Shown here: piece by piece, positions 42,827 through 52,034 of the stretch
How positions within the stretch are numbered: the stretch's first letter is position 1
Layout of the letters: every line of letters starts with the position of its first letter
NCBI RefSeq assembly: GCF_012275515.1
Contig: NZ_JAAZQL010000002.1
Location: 1-64,000, forward strand
DNA length: 64,000 bases
Direction of reading: 5' to 3'
From: Novosphingobium sp. SG707
Lineage (GTDB): Bacteria; Pseudomonadota; Alphaproteobacteria; Sphingomonadales; Sphingomonadaceae
Translations under genes and position numbers: made by a program
The notes under the pieces: model-generated
The model's database searches: none
What the model was told of the DNA's origin: nothing
What the model saw: only the letters and a program-made list of their open reading frames with translations

Positions 42827-44224
42827 ATGTGGCGCATGCTGACTTCCTATGGCGTTCCCCTGTTGGGCATCGCGCTGGTGACATGGATCTCCAGCGCGAT
42901 GCTGGCGCAATGGGGGCTGGCGTCTGCGGCGCTGCTGTTCCTGCTGCCGGTGCTGCTGGGCGCGGCGCGCGGAGGGCTGGGGCCAGGGCTGCTGGCGGCG
43001 CTGGCCGGGGCGGGGGCGTATAATTTCTTCCTGCTGCCGCCCTATTTCAGCTTTCACGTCCATGGGCCGGACCATGCGGTATCGGTCCTCGTGCTGGTGC
43101 TGGTCGCGCTGGTCACCAGCCGCCTTGCCACCCGCCTGCGCGAGCGTGAGGAGGAGGCCAATGCCCGCGCCGCGGTCAGCGAGGAACTGGCCCATATCTC
43201 CCGCCTGCTGGCCAAGGGATCGCCGGTCGAGGCGCTGGAGCGCGCGCGCGCCTATGTGGCCGGGATCTATGGCGCGCTGCGGATCGACGGGGCGCAGGAC
43301 GGCTTTTCCTCGCTGGATCAGGCGGCGGCGGCATGGGCGATGCACAATGGCGATGCCACCGGCCATGGCACCGGCGTGATGGCGGCGGCGGAATGGACCT
43401 TTCTCCCGCTCTCGCCCAAGGGCCGGGGTGCCCACGCGCTGATGGCTCTGGCGCGGCCCGCCGATGGCCATACGCGCCCGATGGTCCAGATCGAGCATAT
43501 GGCGCAGGTCGCGCTCCTGCTGGGGCAGGGCTGCGACCGCATCGCGCTGGACGAGGAGCGCCGCGCGCGCGAAACGCTGGCCGAGAGCGACCGGCTGCGG
43601 CGCACCTTCCTTGCCAGCCTCGCCCATGATTTCCGCACGCCGCTGACCGTCATCACCGGCCAGCTTGAGGCGCTGGCCCAGCGCAGCCCCGAGGCGGGCG
43701 AGGCGCTGAGTGCCGCGCGCAGGCTGGAGCGCACGATGAGCGACCTGATCGCGGCGGCGCGGATCGAGGAAGGCTCGCTGAGCCCACAGGCCGAGAGCCT
43801 TGATCTGATCGATGCGGCAGATGCCGCCTTTGGCGCGGTGGCGGTGCCGGCGGGCCTCTCGCTGGGCCATGCGATCCCGGCCGATCTGCCTTTTGTGCGG
43901 GCCGATGCGGTGCTGCTGCATCATGTGCTGATCAATCTGATCGACAATGCGCTGGGGCATGCGGCATCGCGGGTGATGCTGGGCGCGGCTTTGCAGGGCG
44001 GACGGGTCGCGCTCTGGGTCGAGGATGACGGGCCGGGCGTGCCACCTGCCGAACGCACGCGTATTTTCGAACGCTTCGCCCGGATCGAGGGCGGCGACCG
44101 GGCAAAGGGCAGCGGCCTTGGCCTTGCCATCGTGCGCGGATTTGCCGAAGCGATGGGGATGCAGGTGAGCATCGAGGACAGCCCGCTGGGCGGCGCACGT
44201 TTCATATTGAGGATGGGGGCATGA
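42827..44224 (+). CDS. Short KdpD-like sensor histidine kinase (DUF4118)
   Basis: A 465-residue kinase. It begins directly with the four-segment DUF4118 membrane domain of KdpD (residues 5-102, including GAGAYNFFLLPPYFSF), then a GAF-like region with two Ala-rich stretches and the kinase core: His267 in LASLAHDFRTPLT, N box LINLIDNALGHA, DDGPGVP and GSGLGLAIV. The N-terminal KdpD and universal stress domains of standard KdpD (about 900 residues) are missing. Its stop overlaps the next gene by four bases. It sits behind kup instead of kdpFABC. Confidence 0.9.
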   Translation: MWRMLTSYGVPLLGIALVTWISSAMLAQWGLASAALLFLLPVLLGAARGGLGPGLLAALAGAGAYNFFLLPPYFSFHVHGPDHAVSVLVLVLVALVTSRLATRLREREEEANARAAVSEELAHISRLLAKGSPVEALERARAYVAGIYGALRIDGAQDGFSSLDQAAAAWAMHNGDATGHGTGVMAAAEWTFLPLSPKGRGAHALMALARPADGHTRPMVQIEHMAQVALLLGQGCDRIALDEERRARETLAESDRLRRTFLASLAHDFRTPLTVITGQLEALAQRSPEAGEALSAARRLERTMSDLIAAARIEEGSLSPQAESLDLIDAADAAFGAVAVPAGLSLGHAIPADLPFVRADAVLLHHVLINLIDNALGHAASRVMLGAALQGGRVALWVEDDGPGVPPAERTRIFERFARIEGGDRAKGSGLGLAIVRGFAEAMGMQVSIEDSPLGGARFILRMGA

Positions 44225-44895
44225 ACCGGGTTCTGGTGGTGGATGATGAACCGGCAATCCTGCGCCTGCTGGGCGCGGTGCTGGCGCGCGGGGGCTATGA
44301 GGCGGCGGCGGCGGCCACGGCATCGGCGGCGCTGGCGGCGTTGCGCGGTGGCGGGCTGTCGGCGGCGATCCTCGATCTGGGCCTGCCGGACCGCGACGGG
44401 CTGGAACTGATCCCGATGTTGCGCGGGGCGGGGGTGCCGGTGATCGTCCTTTCTGCGCGTGAGGATGTGGGCGAGAAGGTGGCCGCGCTCGATCTGGGCG
44501 CATCCGACTATATCACCAAGCCTTTTGACGGCGAGGAATTGCTGGCCCGGCTGCGCGTGGCGCTGCGGCAATCGGGCGCAGCGGTGGCGCAGGAAGTGCT
44601 TGCCCATGGCCCCTTTCGCATCGACACCGCCCGTCATGAGGCCAGCATCGAGGGCCGCGCGCTGACCCTGCCGCCCAAGGAATTCGCCCTGCTTCAGGCG
44701 CTGGTCGAGGCGGGCGGGCGCATTCTCACTCATGCCGCCTTGCTGGAAAAGGTCTGGGGGCGGGCGCATGTGGGCGATGTCGAATATTTGCGCGTGGCGA
44801 TCCGGGCCTTGCGTTTGAAGGTCGAGGAGGACCCGGCCCACCCCCGCCTGATCCGCAACGAACCGGGCATCGGCTATCGTTTGATGGAGGCCTGA
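44221..44895 (+). CDS. KdpE-like OmpR-family response regulator
   Basis: A 224-residue regulator. Receiver: acidic pocket Asp8-Asp9, phosphoacceptor Asp52 (AILDLGLPDRDG) and Lys100 (YITKPF). The DNA-binding domain ends with YLRVAIRALRLKVEEDP and RNEPGIGYRLM, as in KdpE. Coupled to the kinase by an ATGA overlap. Together with kup and the short KdpD they form a three-gene unit. Confidence 0.93.
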   Translation: MNRVLVVDDEPAILRLLGAVLARGGYEAAAAATASAALAALRGGGLSAAILDLGLPDRDGLELIPMLRGAGVPVIVLSAREDVGEKVAALDLGASDYITKPFDGEELLARLRVALRQSGAAVAQEVLAHGPFRIDTARHEASIEGRALTLPPKEFALLQALVEAGGRILTHAALLEKVWGRAHVGDVEYLRVAIRALRLKVEEDPAHPRLIRNEPGIGYRLMEA

Positions 44896-44947
44896 ACCCC
44901 TTACCGGGCTTGACCGCCCCGGCGCGATCAGTGCAAGGCCGCGCGGC

Positions 44948-46975
44948 ATGGCATCCCACCCCAAACCCTTTCACCGCGCCGATATTGACGGCCTGCGCGC
45001 GATCAGCGTGGGCGTGGTCGTCGCCTTTCATGCATGGTGGCGGCAGGGTTTCGGCGGCTTTGTCGGGGTGGACATCTTCTTTGTCATCTCGGGCTATCTG
45101 ATCTCGGGCGCGATTTTCGATGATGTGCGCGATGGGCGCTTCTCGCTGGCGGCGTTTTACGGGCGGCGGGTGCGGCGGATCTATCCCGCGCTGATTACCG
45201 TGCTGCTGGCCACTTTCGCCATCGGCTGGGTGCAGTTGTTCGATGACCGGTTTCAGCAATTGGGCGCGCATCTGGCGGGCGCGGCGGTCTTTGCCTCTAA
45301 CCTCGTCCTTTATGCCGAGAGCGGTTATTTCGACGCCTCTTCCGATGCCAAACCTCTGCTCCATCTCTGGAGCCTTGGGGTGGAGGAGCAATTCTACATC
45401 CTCTGGCCGCTGGCCATCATGCTGGCGTGGCGATGGCGCGGGGCGCGGGGCGTGGTCTGGACGCTGGGGCTGGGCTTTGCAGCCAGCATGGCCCACGAAC
45501 AATTCCTGATGCGGATCGACACATCGGCGGCGTTTTACATCCCCACTGCGCGTTTCTGGGAAATGCTGGCCGGGGCCACGCTGGCATGCGTCGAGCGCCA
45601 CCGGGTCGGGACGATCCCTCTGCGCATGGCGCATGGGTTCAGCCTGATCGGCCTCGCACTGCTGCTGGGCAGTTTCCGCTATATCACCGAGGGTAAGGTG
45701 CCTTTCCCCGGCTGGGCGGCGCTGGCGCCGGTGGGTGGGGCGGTGCTGTTGCTGGCTGCGGGGCCGCGGGCGCTGGTCAATGCGCGGTTGCTCTCGCTTT
45801 TGCCGATGCGCTGGCTGGGGCAAATCTCCTATCCGCTTTATCTGTGGCATTGGCCGGTGCTGGTGCTGGCGCGGACATCGGGCTGGGTGGATGGCCGGGC
45901 GATGCTGGTCTGTGTGGTGGTGGCAACGGGGCTGGCCTGGGCCACAGCGCGCTGGATCGAGCCGCCTTTGCGCTATGGCGGAGACAGCGCGCGCAAGGTC
46001 AAGGGCCTGCTGGCGGCGATGGCTGTGCTGGGTTTGGGCGGGCTGGTGGTGGCATGGGCGCATGTCCCTTCAGCCAGCCACGCGCGGGTCGAGCCGCTGA
46101 CGCGCCAGATCGGCTGGGCCATTCCGGTAGCCGACGAGGAGCAGGGACGGGCCTGCGTGGCATTGATGCCGGAGCGGGGCGCTTTGGTGCCGGGTTTGGC
46201 GGGCAATGACTTCTGCTATCTGGCGCGCGGCGGCGCGCCCGATGTGGCGCTGATTGGCGACTCGCTCAATCTCAGCCTGTTTCCGGGCCTGGCCTCTTAT
46301 CCTGACCTCAACGTGCTGATCGCCTCGGCCAGCGAGGCGGCGCCCTTCTATGACACGACCACCACCGAGAGCTTCGACCGCACCCGCCTGAACAATTGGA
46401 AACTGACCAATCAGGCGCTGGACTATGCGGCGGCCAGCCCCTCGATCCGGGTGGTGGTGCTCTCCTATGCCAATGGCGATCAGTTGCTGCGGCGCAGTTC
46501 GGCCCATGACATGACCGACCGCGCCGACCCCACGCCCGCCCCGCCCGAGGTCCGCCTCGAACGCGCGCTGCGCCGGACGCTGGCGCGGCTCACCGCTGCG
46601 GGCAAGGGGGTGATTATCACGCTGCCCAACCGGCGGATGGGGTTTGACCCGCCCGATTGCCTGACCGACCTGCGGCCTCTGCATGGCCCTGCCTATCGCC
46701 ACCCCTGCGGCGAACCGCGCGGCGGCGCGCTGGAGCAGGCGCAGGACGCCTATGCCGCGCAGGTACGCCGCGTGGCGAAGGATTTCCCCGGCGTGGTGCT
46801 GGTCGATCTGGCCGCGCCTCTGTGCGATGCGCGGCTGTGTTATGCGATGCGTGGCGCAAGCGGGGCGCGCGGAGGCCAGATGTATTACCGCGACCGCCTG
46901 CACCTGTCCGATGCGGGATCGCGGGCGGTGGCGCCGGTGCTGCATGACGCCATCCGGGCGATGATGCATCGGTAA
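44948..46975 (+). CDS. OafA-type membrane acyltransferase fused to an SGNH domain
   Basis: A 675-residue protein: an acyltransferase-3 domain of ten membrane segments (residues 1-380, with catalytic His28 in VVVAFHAWW and the FGGFVGVDIFFVISGYLISG motif) fused to a periplasmic SGNH hydrolase-like domain (from about 430; Ser439 in LIGDSLNLS and the DRLHLSDAG block near the C-terminus). Such fusions O-acetylate cell-surface polysaccharides or peptidoglycan. No polysaccharide genes flank it. The ATG at 44948 is 52 bases after the response regulator gene. Confidence 0.92.
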   Translation: MASHPKPFHRADIDGLRAISVGVVVAFHAWWRQGFGGFVGVDIFFVISGYLISGAIFDDVRDGRFSLAAFYGRRVRRIYPALITVLLATFAIGWVQLFDDRFQQLGAHLAGAAVFASNLVLYAESGYFDASSDAKPLLHLWSLGVEEQFYILWPLAIMLAWRWRGARGVVWTLGLGFAASMAHEQFLMRIDTSAAFYIPTARFWEMLAGATLACVERHRVGTIPLRMAHGFSLIGLALLLGSFRYITEGKVPFPGWAALAPVGGAVLLLAAGPRALVNARLLSLLPMRWLGQISYPLYLWHWPVLVLARTSGWVDGRAMLVCVVVATGLAWATARWIEPPLRYGGDSARKVKGLLAAMAVLGLGGLVVAWAHVPSASHARVEPLTRQIGWAIPVADEEQGRACVALMPERGALVPGLAGNDFCYLARGGAPDVALIGDSLNLSLFPGLASYPDLNVLIASASEAAPFYDTTTTESFDRTRLNNWKLTNQALDYAAASPSIRVVVLSYANGDQLLRRSSAHDMTDRADPTPAPPEVRLERALRRTLARLTAAGKGVIITLPNRRMGFDPPDCLTDLRPLHGPAYRHPCGEPRGGALEQAQDAYAAQVRRVAKDFPGVVLVDLAAPLCDARLCYAMRGASGARGGQMYYRDRLHLSDAGSRAVAPVLHDAIRAMMHR

Positions 46976-47033
46976 ACCGCTTGCCCGTCGCCAGTTTCGA
47001 TATACATAGCGATATTGAAAGGGGCGCCTTCCA

Positions 47034-47801
47034 ATGTTTCGCAGGATGATCTTTGCCGCGCTGATTTTAGGCGCCACCCCGGCCATGGCGCAGGCGCCGC
47101 GCGGGCCGGTGGTGCTGGCGGCGGCCAGCCTTCAGGAATCGCTGAATGCCGCCGCCGACACATGGGCGGCGCAGGGCCATCCGCGCCCGGTGCTGTCCTT
47201 TGCGGCCTCCTCGGCGCTGGCGCGTCAGATCGAGAATGGTGCGCCTGCGGATCTGTTCCTCTCGGCCGATGAGGAATGGATGGACCATGTGGTCAAGGCC
47301 CCCGGCGGCCGGATCAAGCCGGGCACGCGGATCAGCCTGCTGACCAATTCTCTGGCTCTGATCGCGCCTGCGCAGAGCAGGGTGCGCCTGACCATCGCAC
47401 CCGGTTTCCCGCTTGCCGCCGCCTTGGGGCCGAACGGGCGTCTGGCAATGGGGCAGGTGGCCTCTGTCCCGGCGGGCAAATATGGGCGCGAGGCGTTGAT
47501 TGCGTTGCGCGTCTGGCCCAGCGTCGAGGGCCGTGTGGCGGGCACCGACAGTGTGCGTTCGGCCATGGCGCTGGTCTCGCGCGGCGAGGCGCCGCTGGGC
47601 ATTGTTTACGCCACCGATGCGCGGGCGGATAAAAAGGTGCGCGTGGTCGGCATCTTCCCCGCCAATTCGCATAAGCCTATCACCTATCCGCTGGCCCGCC
47701 TGTCGGCTTCGACCAACCCGGATGCCGAGGGCTTCCGCCGCTTCCTTGCATCGTTGCAAGGCAAAGCGATATTCCGCGCCTATGGCTTTGGCACCAAATA
47801 G
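47034..47801 (+). CDS. modA: Molybdate-binding protein ModA
   Basis: A 255-residue periplasmic binding protein with a signal peptide (MFRRMIFAALILGATPAMAQ). LAAASLQESLNAAADTW, SFAASSALARQIENGAPADL and the LAIVYATDA-like segment LGIVYATDARAD are the ModA oxyanion-binding blocks, with Ser residues that hold molybdate or tungstate. It is followed by modB with a 20-base overlap. The adjacent genes show no Mo enzyme; the region between 46976 and 47033 has no clear ModE operator. Confidence 0.92.
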   Translation: MFRRMIFAALILGATPAMAQAPRGPVVLAAASLQESLNAAADTWAAQGHPRPVLSFAASSALARQIENGAPADLFLSADEEWMDHVVKAPGGRIKPGTRISLLTNSLALIAPAQSRVRLTIAPGFPLAAALGPNGRLAMGQVASVPAGKYGREALIALRVWPSVEGRVAGTDSVRSAMALVSRGEAPLGIVYATDARADKKVRVVGIFPANSHKPITYPLARLSASTNPDAEGFRRFLASLQGKAIFRAYGFGTK

Positions 47802-48486
47802 CATCAGCCCCGAGGAATGGGGCATCATCTGGCTTTCGCTCAAGGTCAGCGGGGCGGCGATGGTTGCCACGCTGCCGGTGGGTTTTGCGCTGGCATGGGC
47901 GCTGGCGCGGGGGCGGTTTCCGGGGCGGGTGCTGCTCGACGCGCTGGTGCATCTGCCGCTGGTGCTGCCGCCGGTGGTGACGGGCTGGCTGCTTCTGCTC
48001 AGCTTTGGCGCGCAGGGGGTGGTGGGGCGCTGGCTGGCGGCGATGGGCGTGTCGGTGATGTTTCGCTGGACCGGCGCGGCGCTGGCGGCTTCAGTCATGG
48101 CGCTGCCTTTGATGGTGCGGGCGATCCGGCTTTCACTCGAGAGCGTGGACCGGCGGCTGGAGGCGGCGGCGCGCACGCTGGGGGCCTCGCCCTTGCGCGT
48201 GTTTGCCACGATTACGCTGCCTTTGGCGCTGCCCGGTGTGCTGGCGGGCATGGTGCTGGGCTTTGCGCGCAGCCTTGGCGAATTTGGTGCGACGATCACC
48301 TTTGTCTCGAACATTCCGGGCGAGACCCAGACCCTGCCGCTGGCGATTTATGCCGCTTTGCAGGTGCCGGGGCAGGAGGGGATCGTGACGCGATTGGCGC
48401 TGATTTCGGTCGGCCTTTCGCTGGCGGCGCTGGTGGCGTCCGAGGTGTTGACGCGGCGGATGGGGATGCGCGCCCATGTCCTTTGA
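47782..48486 (+). CDS. modB: Molybdate ABC transporter permease ModB
   Basis: A 234-residue inner-membrane permease with five or six segments and the EAA loop EAAARTLGASPLRVFATITLPLA, where the ATPase docks. SLGEFGATITFVSNIPGETQ is diagnostic for ModB. The ATG at 47782 overlaps the end of modA; a longer frame upstream is only a shadow of modA. The stop overlaps modC by 11 bases. Confidence 0.93.
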   Translation: MALAPNSISPEEWGIIWLSLKVSGAAMVATLPVGFALAWALARGRFPGRVLLDALVHLPLVLPPVVTGWLLLLSFGAQGVVGRWLAAMGVSVMFRWTGAALAASVMALPLMVRAIRLSLESVDRRLEAAARTLGASPLRVFATITLPLALPGVLAGMVLGFARSLGEFGATITFVSNIPGETQTLPLAIYAALQVPGQEGIVTRLALISVGLSLAALVASEVLTRRMGMRAHVL

Positions 48487-49099
48487 GGTCGATGTAAGCA
48501 TCACGCGGGGCAGGCGACGGATTGCGGCCAGCTTCGAAGCAGGGCCGGGGATCACCGCGCTGTTTGGCCGATCAGGCGCGGGAAAGACCAGCGTACTGGA
48601 CATGATCGCCGGGTTGGTGCGGCCCGATGAGGGGCGGATCGCGGTCGATGGGCGGGTGCTGTTCGATGCGGCGGCGGGGATTGACCTGCGACCCGAGGCG
48701 CGCGGATGCGGCTATGTGTTTCAGGATTACCGCCTGTTTCCGCATATGAGCGTCGAGGGCAATCTGCGCTATGGCTGGCGCATGGCCGCGCCCGATGCGC
48801 GCTGGATCGCCTTTGAGCAGGTGGTGGAATTTCTTGGCCTTGCCGGGCTGCTATCCGCCCGCCCGCGCCGATTGTCGGGGGGCGAGGCGCAGCGAGTGGC
48901 AATCGGCCGCGCGCTGCTCTCGGGCGCGCGTTTCCTGTTGATGGACGAGCCGCTCTCCTCGCTGGATGCGGCCCGCCGTGAGGAGATCATGCGCGTGATC
49001 GAGCGCATCCGCGACGAACTGGCCCTGCCGATCCTCTATGTCAGCCATGACCGGCGCGAGGTGGAGCGATTGGCGGGCCAGATCGTCGAGATGGACTGA
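48476..49099 (+). CDS. modC: Molybdate ABC transporter ATPase ModC, short form
   Basis: A 207-residue ATPase: Walker A GRSGAGKTS, Q loop YVFQDYRLFPHM, signature LSGGEAQRVAIGRALL, Walker B FLLMDEPLSSLD and H-loop YVSHDRREV. The nucleotide-binding domain is complete, but the protein stops right after it. Standard ModC has a C-terminal Mop/TOBE domain of about 130 residues that senses molybdate and inhibits transport. Its absence here means no such trans-inhibition; the stop lies two bases before the end of the convergent gene, so loss by truncation is plausible. Confidence 0.92.
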   Translation: MSFEVDVSITRGRRRIAASFEAGPGITALFGRSGAGKTSVLDMIAGLVRPDEGRIAVDGRVLFDAAAGIDLRPEARGCGYVFQDYRLFPHMSVEGNLRYGWRMAAPDARWIAFEQVVEFLGLAGLLSARPRRLSGGEAQRVAIGRALLSGARFLLMDEPLSSLDAARREEIMRVIERIRDELALPILYVSHDRREVERLAGQIVEMD

Positions 49100-49100
49100 A

Positions 49101-50429
49101 TTACTTTCCGGCCACCGACAACACGGAGAGGGTCAGCACCTCGACCCCTGTGCGGATCGCGGGCTGGGCCACGGGCGCGAAGAAGGGCGAGTGGTTGACC
49201 GGCACCGGCTTGCCTTCAGCTTTCAGCTTTTCCAGCATCGCCGGATCGCTGCCGCCGATGGAAAAGAACACCGATTTGGGCACGCCCGCCATCACGAATT
49301 CAGAATAATCCTCGCTGGCGGTCCAACCCGGCTTATAGGCTGGCTCCAGCTTGACCGCGCCGGGCAGGCCCGCCTTGGAGAGCACGGCATAGGTGCTGGC
49401 GGCCAGCGCCTCGTCATTGACCACGCTGGAAATGCCATGGCCGCGGGTGATGCCGGGCGCGGGCGCGCGCGACATGGCGGCCACCGATTGGGCGGTGATG
49501 TCGACGCCGGTGTTGAGCAGCTTGCGCGTTTCATCGTCAAAGGAGCGCAGCGAGAGGCCCAGTTCGGCGGTGTCGGGGATGATGTTGGCTACGGTCCCCG
49601 AACGGAAATAGCCCACCGTGACGACGCCGAATTTCTGCGGGTCCTTCTGGCGGCTGATGACGGTCTGGACGTCCTCGACAAAGCGGGCGCCCATGACGAT
49701 GGGGTCGATGCTCATGTTGGGCATCGAGCCATGCGCGCCCTGCCCATGAAAGATGATGCGCACCGAATCGGAATTGCTCGTGGCCACGCCTTGCTTGACA
49801 TCGACATCGCCCGCGCGGGCCGCGCCGACATGGGCAGCAAAGGCGTAATCGGGCTTGGGGAAGCGGGTGAAGAGGCCATCCTCGATCATCGCGCGCGCGC
49901 CTTCGCCGATTTCCTCCGAAGGCTGGCCGATCATGATCAGCGTGCCCTTCCACTGATCCTTCATCGCCACCAGCGCCTGCGCCGTGCCCAGCCACCATGC
50001 CATGTGAATATCATGGCCGCAGGCGTGCATGACATAGGTGGTCTTGCCGTCGGCCCCAGTCTGCTGCGCCTTGCTGGCCCATGCGAGGCCGGTCTTTTCC
50101 TCCATCGGCAGCGCGTCCATTTCCACGCGCACCATCACCACCGGGCCGGGGCCATTCTTCAACACGCCGACGAGGCCGGTCTTGCCGACATGCTCGGTCA
50201 CTTCAAACCCCAGCTTGCGCAGCTTTTCCGAGAGGATGCCCGCCGTGCGCGTTTCGGTAAAACCGATCTCCGGGTGGCTGTGCAGATCCTTGTAGAGCGC
50301 CTCCAACTCGGGCCAGTTCTTGGTGGTTTGGGCATCGATCCGGGCGGCGGTGCCGGGCTTGACCGGGGCGGCAAGGGCCGGAAGGGCGGCCATCATCAAG
50401 GGCAGGCAAAGCAGCATCGCGCGGCGCAT
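49101..50429 (-). CDS. Secreted M20-family amidohydrolase
   Basis: A 442-residue metal-dependent peptidase/amidase of the M20D (HipO/IAA-hydrolase) group with a signal peptide (MRRAMLLCLPLMMAALPALA). The metal site residues are Cys137 and His139 in HACGHDIHM, Glu172-Glu173 in GQPSEEIGEG and His near AAHVGAARAG. The segment usually reading ADMDALP is VRVEMDALP here. The periplasmic location suggests it processes N-acyl amino acids or conjugates in the periplasm. Convergent with modC; GGAGATCCCGATG is the ribosome site and start. Confidence 0.9.
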   Translation of the reverse strand: MRRAMLLCLPLMMAALPALAAPVKPGTAARIDAQTTKNWPELEALYKDLHSHPEIGFTETRTAGILSEKLRKLGFEVTEHVGKTGLVGVLKNGPGPVVMVRVEMDALPMEEKTGLAWASKAQQTGADGKTTYVMHACGHDIHMAWWLGTAQALVAMKDQWKGTLIMIGQPSEEIGEGARAMIEDGLFTRFPKPDYAFAAHVGAARAGDVDVKQGVATSNSDSVRIIFHGQGAHGSMPNMSIDPIVMGARFVEDVQTVISRQKDPQKFGVVTVGYFRSGTVANIIPDTAELGLSLRSFDDETRKLLNTGVDITAQSVAAMSRAPAPGITRGHGISSVVNDEALAASTYAVLSKAGLPGAVKLEPAYKPGWTASEDYSEFVMAGVPKSVFFSIGGSDPAMLEKLKAEGKPVPVNHSPFFAPVAQPAIRTGVEVLTLSVLSVAGK

Positions 50430-50560
50430 CGGGATCTCCTGAGGTGAATGTGCTATGTTGCATAAGGCTTTACTGGCCGCGCTGCGTCAAGGAGCGTATT
50501 GTGCGCAAGGCATGGTGCGGCAGGAAAGCGCGCAACCAGGCACGCGGGAAGAGAAGCCAG

Positions 50561-51928
50561 ATGGCAGTCAGCATATTCGAACTGTTCAAGATCGGCGTGG
50601 GGCCATCCTCCAGCCACACGATGGGGCCGATGACGGCGGCCTGCCGCTTTGTTGCGGCGTTGGGCGAGGGGATGGCCCGCGTGGCGCGGGTCGAGGTGGC
50701 GCTTTATGCCAGCCTCGCGCTGACCGGGCGGGGCCATGCGACCGATACGGCCACCATCGTCGGCCTGCACGGCATCGCGCCCGAGGAGGCCGATCCCGAT
50801 GCCGCCGTCGCGCTGATCCAGCAGGTGCGCGAAAGCGGGCGGATGATGCTGGGCGGGGTTCAGGACATCGCCTTTGACGAGCGGGCCGATATTCTCTGGC
50901 TGGGGCGTGAGAGCCTGTCTTTTCATCCCAATGGCATCCGGTTTGCCGCTTTTGATGCGGACGGAAAGCCTGTCCTGACCCGCACCTATTTCTCCATCGG
51001 CGGCGGCTTTGTGGTGGACGAGGATCAGACCACGGCGAACGCCCCGGTTGAGGATCATGACGAACCCTATCCCTTCACTACGGCGGCCGAATTGCTGGAG
51101 ATGGCCCAGCGTGATGGTTTGACGATTGCGGGCCTTGCGCTGGCGAATGAGGATGCACGGCGGCCGCGTGGCGAAACCGAGGCGGGGATCGCGCGGATTG
51201 CGGCGGCGATGGATGCCTGCATCGAGCGCGGCATGAGCCAGCGCGGCGAATTGCCCGGCGGGCTGAAGGTCCAGCGCCGCGCCGCCCATCTGCGCGAGCG
51301 TTTCTATGCACGGGTCGAGCGGGTGCTGGCCGACCCTCTGGCCACGCTCGATCTGGTCAATCTCTGGGCCATTGCGGTCAATGAAGAGAATGCGGCGGGC
51401 GGTAAGGTGGTGACTTCGCCCACCAATGGCGCGGCGGGGATTATCCCGGCGGTGCTGCGCTATGCCGAGCGATACCACGGCGCCGATGATGCGGCTAAGG
51501 CGACCTTCCTGCTGACCGCCACGGCGATCGGCGGGCTTTATAAACGCAACGCCAGCATCTCGGCGGCCGAGGTTGGCTGTCAGGGCGAGGTGGGCGTGGC
51601 TTGTTCGATGGCGGCGGCGGGGCTGACCGCGATCATGGGCGGGACCAATGGCCAGATCGAGAATGCCGCCGAAATCGCCATGGAGCATAATCTGGGCCTG
51701 ACCTGCGACCCTATCGGCGGGCTGGTGCAGATCCCTTGTATCGAGCGCAATGCGATGGGCGCGGTCAAGGCCATTGACGCGGCTCGTCTGGCGCTGGGTG
51801 GGGATGGCACGCATCTGGTCAGTCTGGATCAGGTGATCGAAACCATGCGGCGCACCGGGGCCGACATGATGAGCCAGTATAAGGAAACCTCGCTGGGCGG
51901 ATTGGCGGTTTGCGTTCCGGCTTGCTGA
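50561..51928 (+). CDS. sdaA: L-serine dehydratase (iron-sulfur type)
   Basis: A 455-residue single-chain L-serine dehydratase, which turns serine into pyruvate and ammonia. The N-terminus [15 protein letters not shown] is the substrate-binding block; Cys340, Cys382 and Cys393 ([25 protein letters not shown]) hold the 4Fe-4S cluster, and the chain ends in CVPAC, the C-terminal cysteine that in the Legionella enzyme occupies the fourth iron site. The ATG at 50561 is preceded by GGGAAGAGAAG; an upstream ATG in the same frame adds residues unlike the family. Confidence 0.95.
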   Translation: MAVSIFELFKIGVGPSSSHTMGPMTAACRFVAALGEGMARVARVEVALYASLALTGRGHATDTATIVGLHGIAPEEADPDAAVALIQQVRESGRMMLGGVQDIAFDERADILWLGRESLSFHPNGIRFAAFDADGKPVLTRTYFSIGGGFVVDEDQTTANAPVEDHDEPYPFTTAAELLEMAQRDGLTIAGLALANEDARRPRGETEAGIARIAAAMDACIERGMSQRGELPGGLKVQRRAAHLRERFYARVERVLADPLATLDLVNLWAIAVNEENAAGGKVVTSPTNGAAGIIPAVLRYAERYHGADDAAKATFLLTATAIGGLYKRNASISAAEVGCQGEVGVACSMAAAGLTAIMGGTNGQIENAAEIAMEHNLGLTCDPIGGLVQIPCIERNAMGAVKAIDAARLALGGDGTHLVSLDQVIETMRRTGADMMSQYKETSLGGLAVCVPAC

Positions 51929-52034
51929 TCGCACGGCTGGACTGTTCCGTTACGGGCCTGCGACAAAAACGCGCTTGCCTATGGCCATCGACTATCTATC
52001 ACCACCCGCCACAGGATCGCAGGAGTTTCGTTCG

